Shown here one piece after another: positions 44,807 to 51,090 of a DNA stretch of 51,090 nucleotides; position 1 is the first letter of the stretch, and the number at the start of each line of letters is the position of its first letter. The notes below the pieces were generated by a model, which was given only the letters and a program-made list of their open reading frames with translations, had not been told where the DNA came from and ran no database searches. The position numbers and the translations under genes were made by a program. The stretch comes from Candidatus Heimdallarchaeota archaeon. Lineage in GTDB: Archaea; Asgardarchaeota; Heimdallarchaeia; JABLTI01. The stretch spans positions 103,980 to 155,069 of the forward strand of contig JAHLVW010000094.1 of NCBI GenBank assembly GCA_019058275.1. Direction: 5' to 3'.

Positions 44807-46681
44807 ATGGCAACAAAGAATGCTGAATTCAGTTCGAAGCTAAATAGTAATGGTAAAATGCTGCTGGCAATTGAAAAATACAAATCTGCAGGACAATGGT
44901 TTTGGTCTGGGTTAATTAGGTATCCAAGGTTAATGATTCCTTCTTGGGTTACTTTGTTGATAAATTCAGTTTTATCAGTAACACCCAGTATTCTAATGGG
45001 TCTTGCAATAGACATATTTATAGTAGAAGGTTACGGAAGAAATTTCATTATTGTACTTGTTTCAATGATTGGTGCTGCACTTTTAAGTTGGGTAACATCC
45101 TTCTTGAGTGCTTATTTATGGGGCTTAGCGAGCTACCGATTTGAACGAGATATAAGACAGGAGTTCTTTGATGTAATACAAGAACATTCAATGGCTTTTC
45201 ATGATGAGCACGATTCTGGAGTCCTTCTATCAATGGGCATGAACGAAACTGCTCAGATGCGTTTTGCTTTCCATCCCTCAATGAGGCATTTGATAAACTC
45301 AATGTTAAGCATTATTTTGGTTACCACTTATTTCTTTATTAGAATAACAATTGGATCTAATGAAATTGGTATAGGAAATTGGCAAATAGGTTTAGGTGTA
45401 TGCTTTAGCTTTATTATCTACCTAATTCTAGCATGGCGTTATGCAGCAAGAATTGGTCCGATTCGTAGAGAATTGGCTACAGAATTAGGTAATGTTTCTT
45501 CAACATCGCAAGAGACTTTTAGAGGTATGGATGTTGTACGCTCTTTTGATAATGAAAATGTAGAAGAAGAAAAGTTCAATATCCAAAGCTCACGTCTTGC
45601 TGAGAGAACAAAACAAGAAGGATATATTACCGCTTTCTATTGGCCTGCTGTAATCATGGTTGCTTTTACTGGCGCTGCTTTTGGTATTGGTATTTGGATG
45701 GTTACTAGCAGTTCTGGTATAATGACAGCTGGGCAACTAACTGCAATGTTAACTTTACTGATACAACTAATGACTCTTAATTTCATGATACCAATGAGAT
45801 TATTATCTCTTCAAGCCGGTTTGGTCAATGCCAGCCGTATTTGGAAAGTAATGACTTATCATGATCCCTTGGTAGAACCTAAGGAATCTGCTGATGTAGA
45901 TTGGACCGGAGATTTAGCATTTGATAATGTATCTTTCTCCTATCCAGGAAAGGCAAAAATGGTTCTAGAAGATGTTTCATTCAAAATCCCAACAGGTTCT
46001 CGGGTAGCATTGCTAGGAGGTCCCGGTTCAGGAAAAAGCACAATTCTTAAATTACTTTTGCGGTTTTATGATCCAACCTTTGGCTCTATACAGTTAAATG
46101 GTTCAACATTTGCAGACATGCGTACTTTTGATATACGAAAAGATGTAACACTCGTAGAACAAGATATCTTTCTTTTCGGAGCTTCTTTCAAAGGGAATAT
46201 TATGTTCTCCAAACCTGAAGCTACAATGGATGAAGTTAAGACTGCAGCACAAAGAGCTCAAATTAGTAAATTTATCGAATCCACACCTGAAGGATATGAA
46301 ACTATAGTTGGCGAAAGAGGTGTAACATTATCTGGTGGACAAAAACAACGAATTGCTATCGCTCGTGCACTCCTAGCAAATCCAAAATTATTACTACTGG
46401 ATGATTCGACTTCTGCAGTAGATATTAAGACTGAAGTAAAGTTGCGTGTAGCAATGGAGGAGCTTATCAAAGGAAGAACATCAATTACGGTAACTCAAAG
46501 ATTATCAACCCTCGTTGATTCTGATTTGATTATTTTTCTAGACAAAGGTAAGGTCATAGATGTTGGAAAACACAAAGAGCTGCTAGAAAGATGCAAAAAA
46601 TATCAGTTTATGCTAAGTTTACTGCCTGTTGGTGCTGAACTGATAGGTGATAAGATGAAAAATTTTGGAGGTAACAACTAA
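44807..46681 (+). CDS. ABC exporter subunit with degenerate ATPase site
   Basis: 624 residues; ATG after AAGGAG. The N-terminal half has six membrane helices (type IV ABC exporter fold), then the ATPase: Walker A LLGGPGSGKST, signature LSGGQKQR (canonical), Walker B LLLLDDSTSAVD with D533 in place of the catalytic Glu, and VTQRLST with Q564 in place of the switch His. Its own ATP site is therefore degenerate. It pairs with the next gene, whose start overlaps this stop by one base. The cargo is unknown; such heterodimers export drugs, lipids or peptides. Confidence 0.85.
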   Translation: MATKNAEFSSKLNSNGKMLLAIEKYKSAGQWFWSGLIRYPRLMIPSWVTLLINSVLSVTPSILMGLAIDIFIVEGYGRNFIIVLVSMIGAALLSWVTSFLSAYLWGLASYRFERDIRQEFFDVIQEHSMAFHDEHDSGVLLSMGMNETAQMRFAFHPSMRHLINSMLSIILVTTYFFIRITIGSNEIGIGNWQIGLGVCFSFIIYLILAWRYAARIGPIRRELATELGNVSSTSQETFRGMDVVRSFDNENVEEEKFNIQSSRLAERTKQEGYITAFYWPAVIMVAFTGAAFGIGIWMVTSSSGIMTAGQLTAMLTLLIQLMTLNFMIPMRLLSLQAGLVNASRIWKVMTYHDPLVEPKESADVDWTGDLAFDNVSFSYPGKAKMVLEDVSFKIPTGSRVALLGGPGSGKSTILKLLLRFYDPTFGSIQLNGSTFADMRTFDIRKDVTLVEQDIFLFGASFKGNIMFSKPEATMDEVKTAAQRAQISKFIESTPEGYETIVGERGVTLSGGQKQRIAIARALLANPKLLLLDDSTSAVDIKTEVKLRVAMEELIKGRTSITVTQRLSTLVDSDLIIFLDKGKVIDVGKHKELLERCKKYQFMLSLLPVGAELIGDKMKNFGGNN

Positions 46682-48729
46682 TGGCAATGCGACATGGCGG
46701 TATAGGTCGAAGATTAGCTGTAGAAACGAAGAAAGCAACACGACCGTTAAGAGTTCTCTTGAAAGCTTTAGCTGGTTTTCTAAAGAACTACAATAGATTA
46801 CTAATTATAGCAGCTGTTCTTAGCTTAGTGTATGCTGGAACACAATTAATCAATCCATTAATTCTATCAAAGGGAATCGATGCAGTGGATCCTAGAATTA
46901 CAGATCCTATAATGTTCTTTGGACTAAATCTACTCGAGATGAGTGGTAAGAACTTAGCCATTATGTTTAGTCTTATCTACATTTCATTTGGAATCCTTGG
47001 TTTTATACTAAATTCATTTTCAACTAGAGTTCTGTCAAAAGTAGGAGCATATCTTGTAAATGATATTAGAATGCTTGTTTATAACAAGCTCATAAATTCC
47101 TCAATGAGTTACATAAAGTCAGAGCAAAGTGGTAATGTAACAGCAAGAATAACAGGTGACACATCAGAAATAGCAACAGGAATACAAGTTTTCATTACAA
47201 TAGCTGTACAAATAATCCTCTTTATCGCTACATTCGTTTTAGTTTTAGTGCTAGCAGGATGGCAAGTAATACTAATCTGTTTAGCATCAATTCCTTTCGC
47301 ATTATTGCTAAGTGGAGTATTAAGCACTGTAGGAAGAAGAATTATCTTAAAAATACGACAAGCATTTGGTATTGTATCTGGTAAGATGGCTGAAAGCTTA
47401 GCTGGAGTCGCTGTAAGCAAATCATTCAATCAAGAAGAAAATCTCTCAAATCAAATGCGAGTTTTAAACCAACAGCATTACGACATGAGTAAGAAATTCG
47501 GGCTTATGATGAATTTTATGATGCCACTTATTTCAACAATAAGCGCACTTGTTACTACAGCTATTCTCTGGGTTGGAGGTGCAATTGACATGTCAATAGG
47601 ACAAATCTTCCTAGGAACAGCTTTAGCTGCTCAGTTTCTCAGACCGGTAACACATCTCTCAATGATGTTCCCACAACTGCAAACTTCTCTTGGAGCATTA
47701 GACAGAGTGCTGGATGTAGTAGAAGCTACTCCTGCACTAAAAGATGCACCAGATGCAGAACCATTAAAAGAAAATTACTCTGTCAAATTTGAGAACGTTT
47801 GGTTTGCATATGAAGATGATAACTATGTCATCAAGGATGTCAGTTTTGATGTGAAAGAAGGAGAAACTATAGCCCTAGCTGGGCATACTGGCGCTGGTAA
47901 GACCACTATTGCTAGCATGTTACTTACAAGGTTTTACGATGTTGATAAGGGTACGATCAAAATTGGTGATCAAGAAATTCGTCAAATACAACAAAACACA
48001 CTAAGACAATCTTTAGGGCTTATCCCACAAGAACCATTTCTGTTTACAGCAACAGTTCTTGATAATATCAAATATGGTAAACCAGATGCAACTGAAGAAG
48101 AAATCTATAAAATTTGTAAGATAATTGGTGCTGATACCTTTATTGAAGCATTACCAGAAGGATACAATACGATGGTTCGTGAAGGTGGAAAGCAACTAAG
48201 CGCTGGTCAAAGACAGATTATTACCATTGCAAGAGCAATGTTATCTGATCCAAAGATCCTCATCCTAGATGAAGCAACATCAAGATTAGATGCATATTCT
48301 GAGTCATTGGTTCAAAACGCTCAAAGAATACTATTCGAAAACAGAACAACCTTTGTAATCGCACATCGTCTATCAACAATACATGATGCAAACAAAATAA
48401 TTGTCTTTGAAAATGGTGAATTAATTGAAATGGGAAACCATAACGAGCTTATGAAGGAAGAAGGCATTTACGCAGATCTTTACAATACTTACTATTCATT
48501 CCAAGGAATAGAATCAATCGATGTTGAAGCTTACCTTGATGAAGAAGAAGAAATTGAACTATCTCCAATGGTTATTATAGCTATGATGCAAAAAGGACCA
48601 GAAGGTCATGTCAAAATTAAGAAGCTAATAGACGAAGGAAAAATAACTATGGAAGAAGTACAAAAAGCTACGATGATGATGAAAAAAGATGGTAAAATAA
48701 AAATGCCTTCAGGACAAAGTTCTCATTAA
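46681..48729 (+). CDS. ABC exporter subunit with catalytic ATPase site
   Basis: 682 residues, overlapping the previous gene by one base (TAATG). Six membrane helices followed by the ATPase: Walker A LAGHTGAGKTT, signature LSAGQRQI (a Gly-to-Ala change), Walker B ILILDEATSRLD with catalytic E531, and IAHRLST with H562. Together with the LSGGQ of its partner it forms the active site, while its own LSAGQ pairs with the degenerate site. A 60-residue acidic C-terminal extension, ending in a Met- and Lys-rich tail (residues ~620-682), is unusual for this family. Confidence 0.85.
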   Translation: MAMRHGGIGRRLAVETKKATRPLRVLLKALAGFLKNYNRLLIIAAVLSLVYAGTQLINPLILSKGIDAVDPRITDPIMFFGLNLLEMSGKNLAIMFSLIYISFGILGFILNSFSTRVLSKVGAYLVNDIRMLVYNKLINSSMSYIKSEQSGNVTARITGDTSEIATGIQVFITIAVQIILFIATFVLVLVLAGWQVILICLASIPFALLLSGVLSTVGRRIILKIRQAFGIVSGKMAESLAGVAVSKSFNQEENLSNQMRVLNQQHYDMSKKFGLMMNFMMPLISTISALVTTAILWVGGAIDMSIGQIFLGTALAAQFLRPVTHLSMMFPQLQTSLGALDRVLDVVEATPALKDAPDAEPLKENYSVKFENVWFAYEDDNYVIKDVSFDVKEGETIALAGHTGAGKTTIASMLLTRFYDVDKGTIKIGDQEIRQIQQNTLRQSLGLIPQEPFLFTATVLDNIKYGKPDATEEEIYKICKIIGADTFIEALPEGYNTMVREGGKQLSAGQRQIITIARAMLSDPKILILDEATSRLDAYSESLVQNAQRILFENRTTFVIAHRLSTIHDANKIIVFENGELIEMGNHNELMKEEGIYADLYNTYYSFQGIESIDVEAYLDEEEEIELSPMVIIAMMQKGPEGHVKIKKLIDEGKITMEEVQKATMMMKKDGKIKMPSGQSSH

Positions 48730-48730
48730 C

Positions 48731-48761
48731 TTGACTAATGGGATAAATTTCCTTTAGTCAA
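48731..48761. terminator. hairpin between convergent genes
   Basis: TTGACTAA (48731-48738) and TTAGTCAA (48754-48761) form a perfect 8-bp inverted repeat with a 15-base loop, just after the ABC stop and covering the stop codon of the phosphatase gene on the other strand. It may terminate both transcripts. Confidence 0.45.
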
Positions 48762-49599
48762 TTCCTTTCATTTTCTTCATTATTTCATCCATTAATTTTT
48801 GGCTTCCACATAAAATGAAGTTAATATTTTCATTAGCTTTTAGGATAGGATTGAAGATAGTATTATAAAATGACTTTATTTTTGCACCACTTTCCTCGCA
48901 AATGAAAAGGGCTGGTGTATGTACTGCAGAGAATTTTTCTCTAATATCTATCATTGCTTCTATCTTTCCTGAAGCAACGTATATAATATCTAATATGTTT
49001 GCACCAAATCTTCTTGTCCCTCGACAGTGTTTTAGAACCTTTAATACAGTAGAAACTACATCTTCCCTATTTCGATACGCTCTATCCAAATCAAATGCAA
49101 TCATAGCTCTTTCTAATTTTAATTCCTTAGAAGGATTTATCGGGTTATCTTTTTCATCAAATGCTCCTTTTCCTTTCAATGCATAATAGAATTCATTAGA
49201 ATGAAATGAACGGCAAGATGCAATCAAAATATCATTAAAGAAAGCATCATTTTTCTCAAGTTTTGCAATTGCTATACCATAACATGTTAAAGGTATTCTT
49301 CTACGATAATTGTTTGACCCATCCAAAGGATCAGCTATAACTAGATATTCAGGATTTTTTGCTAATACAGTTCTTCCTTTCTCTTCTGCTTCAATTATGC
49401 AAGGTATTTCTTTCTTTTTAAAAAAATCAATAATGATATCTTCTAATAATAAATCTATAACCAGTGAACGATGACCTGAAGCATTAACAAAATCTGTTTT
49501 CTCTAATACAGAATCATCATTTAATTTCTCAAAATATACTGAAACCAATTTTTTGTCCAGTTCTTTTAGTAGTTTTAGAAATTCTTGCAATGAGCCCAC
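48754..49599 (-). CDS. inositol-monophosphatase-like phosphatase
   Basis: 281 residues. The metal-binding motif ADPLDGSNNYRRRIPLTCYG matches the family signature (D-P-L-D-G-S-x-N), and the upstream EAEEKGRTV supplies the conserved Glu. The second signature (W-D near the C-terminus) is not clear; SAVHTPALFICEESGAKI stands in that region and keeps the E.GA element. Archaeal members hydrolyse inositol phosphates or fructose 1,6-bisphosphate. The substrate cannot be decided here. Cytosolic. Confidence 0.75.
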   Translation of the reverse strand: MGSLQEFLKLLKELDKKLVSVYFEKLNDDSVLEKTDFVNASGHRSLVIDLLLEDIIIDFFKKKEIPCIIEAEEKGRTVLAKNPEYLVIADPLDGSNNYRRRIPLTCYGIAIAKLEKNDAFFNDILIASCRSFHSNEFYYALKGKGAFDEKDNPINPSKELKLERAMIAFDLDRAYRNREDVVSTVLKVLKHCRGTRRFGANILDIIYVASGKIEAMIDIREKFSAVHTPALFICEESGAKIKSFYNTIFNPILKANENINFILCGSQKLMDEIMKKMKGID

Positions 49600-49733
49600 C
49601 TAATATAACTTATAAGTCATAATATGTTTTTCATTGACAAATCTTTTGTTTAAATCCTTTTAAGTGAGAATAGTTTTTTTAATAGCATTAAGCATTTGTT
49701 GTTTTTGCTAGAAGCACTTCAGGAGGATTTTGA

Positions 49734-50771
49734 TTGGAAGAAGGCAAACTACCCATTGATCTGTTGGATAAATTGATTGCTACTGATATAAAGGGAATTC
49801 AAGGTGTTATACAAGGTCCACAAGTTGGCTGCGATGTTGCTGTTATAGATTATATTCAAGCTATTAAAAGAGCTCAACAATTTTACAGTAGCAAAGAAAA
49901 GGTCTATGTTGTGTTTAAAACTGATCCAATAACCTTTCCTACCCATAATCCTGGTCGATATTCTGTTGTTGTCAATGCAAATGATGTAGTAACAAGTGGA
50001 GCTATTCCATATGGTTTCAATGCAATTATCATTCTTCCTCTTAACAGCTCGTCCGATCAAGTATTCCAAATACAAAAAGACATACGTGAGGTTTGTTCTA
50101 AGATGAACATTGCTGTTCTAGGTGGGCATACAGAAATATCCTCATCTGTTAATACTCCGATTGTTTCTGGTGCTATGTTGGGTTTTGTCCCTAAGGATTA
50201 CTATGTTCCTCGAGAGATTACCAAAGGAGATGTAATGTTATGCGTCGGTTGGTGTATGAAAGAGGGAGCAGGGATCATTGCTAGTGAAGGATATGAGAAA
50301 CTCGTAAAAAAGATGTCAGAATCTACTTTAGAGAAATTAATCAAACTAGGTAGTGAAATTTCTATTGTTGATAGTGCACTTGATATCAACAAAAATTACC
50401 AACCCGGTTTAATGCATGATGCTACAGAGGGAGGTATACTGGGAGCAGCTTATGAGACAATCGCTCCTGAAGGATGTGGGTTGGAATTGGAATCCGAGAA
50501 ATTCCCTTTTACGAAGGAAACTCTTGAGTTGTGTGAGATTTTAGGGGTAAATCCATTCAGAGTAATCTCATCAGGAACGTTATTAGTTGTAACTACTGAA
50601 GAAAAAGCTAGTGAATTAAAAAAGAGCTCCACTGAAAAAATACCTATAGCTAAAATTGGTAAGATTACTACAAAAGAAAAGAACATTACACTTGATGGAA
50701 AAAAAATCCAATCACCAGGACCAGATGCAATTATAGGTGCTTTAAAAAAATTAGAAGAAGACGATTTTTAA
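49734..50771 (+). CDS. AIR-synthase/HypE-like ATP-binding protein
   Basis: 345 residues. The TTG start is set by a perfect AGGAGG 7 bases upstream. The fold of PurM/HypE/ThiL/SelD proteins is indicated by VGCDVAVIDY, a long strand-rich N-terminal half with VVNANDVVTSGAIPYGF, AVLGGHTEIS, and MHDATEGGILGAAYE (compare MRDPTRGG in HypE). These enzymes phosphorylate carboxyl, amide or selenide groups using ATP. No hydrogenase, thiamine, purine or selenium gene is near, so the reaction cannot be named; it may be one of the uncharacterised archaeal AIR-synthase-related proteins. Confidence 0.7.
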   Translation: MEEGKLPIDLLDKLIATDIKGIQGVIQGPQVGCDVAVIDYIQAIKRAQQFYSSKEKVYVVFKTDPITFPTHNPGRYSVVVNANDVVTSGAIPYGFNAIIILPLNSSSDQVFQIQKDIREVCSKMNIAVLGGHTEISSSVNTPIVSGAMLGFVPKDYYVPREITKGDVMLCVGWCMKEGAGIIASEGYEKLVKKMSESTLEKLIKLGSEISIVDSALDINKNYQPGLMHDATEGGILGAAYETIAPEGCGLELESEKFPFTKETLELCEILGVNPFRVISSGTLLVVTTEEKASELKKSSTEKIPIAKIGKITTKEKNITLDGKKIQSPGPDAIIGALKKLEEDDF

Positions 50772-50795
50772 TTCATCTTCACTCTTAAGTTTTTA

Positions 50796-51090
50796 TTAAT
50801 CAAGTAATCGTTTTTGTCCTTCTATCTTTTGGATTTCAGTAATATCTTGGGATACTTCTAAACAACCTAGATATTTACCTTCTTTATTATGAACTGCAAA
50901 GTAACGTATGTATATTTTTTGCTCATCTAAGTCTATCCAAAATTCTGCTGTCTTTCGTTTTCCTTTTCGAAAGTCATCTAGAATTTGGCTGACTACATGA
51001 ACACTTTTTTGTGGGTGGCAGTTCTGAACACTTCTACCAATTACTGCTTTTGTTCTGACGAAGATTCTTTCATCACCTCTACTGAAATAG
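50796..51090 (-). CDS. DUF438-type PAS protein, C-terminal part (cut by window edge)
   Basis: The minus strand is open from the window edge to TAA 50798-50796 (98 residues; no start in the window). The sequence contains YFSRGDERIFVRTKAVIGR, NCHPQKSVHVV, AEFWIDLDEQKIYIRYFAV, GCLEVSQDIT and a terminal EGQKRLLD. This fits the C-terminal PAS domain found in DUF438 and related archaeal and bacterial proteins, often linked to a hemerythrin-like domain. The role is probably redox or heme sensing (family knowledge). It is convergent with the AIR-synthase-like gene, with 24 bases between. Confidence 0.75.
   Translation of the reverse strand, partial: YFSRGDERIFVRTKAVIGRSVQNCHPQKSVHVVSQILDDFRKGKRKTAEFWIDLDEQKIYIRYFAVHNKEGKYLGCLEVSQDITEIQKIEGQKRLLD

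Noticed and set aside
1..51090. Insertion sequences, transposases, rRNA or tRNA genes
   Set aside because: I looked for transposase motifs, terminal repeats and RNA stems and found none that I could support.

Overview
The window reads as archaeal. It is AT-rich and tightly packed. Many starts are TTG or GTG placed 6-10 bases after GGTGA or GGAG type ribosome binding sites, and promoters are TTTAAATA-like TATA boxes. Gene families such as ADP-forming acyl-CoA synthetase alpha subunit, M42 aminopeptidase, single-ORF LarC, HerA-like ATPase and ACR3 fit. Two very large proteins with N-terminal longin-like domains, and long REC/PAS/GAF arrays without a kinase, make an Asgard archaeon (Heimdall-like) the best guess. 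That placement is inference, since no rRNA or other marker is present.

Layout. 1-1322: a three-gene plus-strand accessory operon that starts with a TIGR04255-like C-terminus cut by the window edge. 1737-5938: a wHTH gene, a small unknown gene, a Cas1-like gene with N-terminal wHTH and zinc domains (broken by a -1 frameshift near 4006), a second wHTH gene and a Cas4-like Fe-S nuclease. No cas2, CRISPR repeats or effector genes are visible, so this looks like a Cas1-solo or casposon-like module. 5995-9739 (minus): an all-helical protein downstream of a HerA/FtsK-type ATPase. 10043-19042: two giant longin-like paralogues, one frameshifted, flanking LarC and a tandem V4R-like protein. 19064-22692 (minus): acyl-CoA synthetase alpha subunit, M42 aminopeptidase and a membrane-anchored surface protein. 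23095-25936: TldD/TldE. 25975-29964 (minus): four tandem alpha/beta-hydrolase copies, the last one broken. 30096-32620: arsenic resistance (ACR3 efflux, divergent ArsM-ArsR with a palindromic operator candidate). 32631-35238: SWIM zinc-finger pseudogene, HAD hydrolase, small membrane protein, creatininase-family hydrolase. 35476-43774: two tandem giant receiver/PAS/GAF proteins, the first truncated and decayed. 43771-48729: a duplicated RHH-type regulator diverging from a heterodimeric ABC exporter with one degenerate ATPase site. 48754-51090: inositol-monophosphatase-like phosphatase, AIR-synthase-like protein, and the C-terminus of a DUF438-type PAS protein running off the right edge.

How the parts work together. 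The clearest functional units are the arsenic cassette (sense, methylate, export), the TldD/E protease pair, the ABC exporter pair, and the Cas1-like/Cas4-like nuclease locus. The window is rich in gene duplication followed by decay: at least five genes (Cas1-like, longin paralogue, hydrolase copy 4, SWIM gene, first PAS array) carry frameshifts and/or in-frame stops of all three types. No tRNA, rRNA, CRISPR array or insertion sequence was found.
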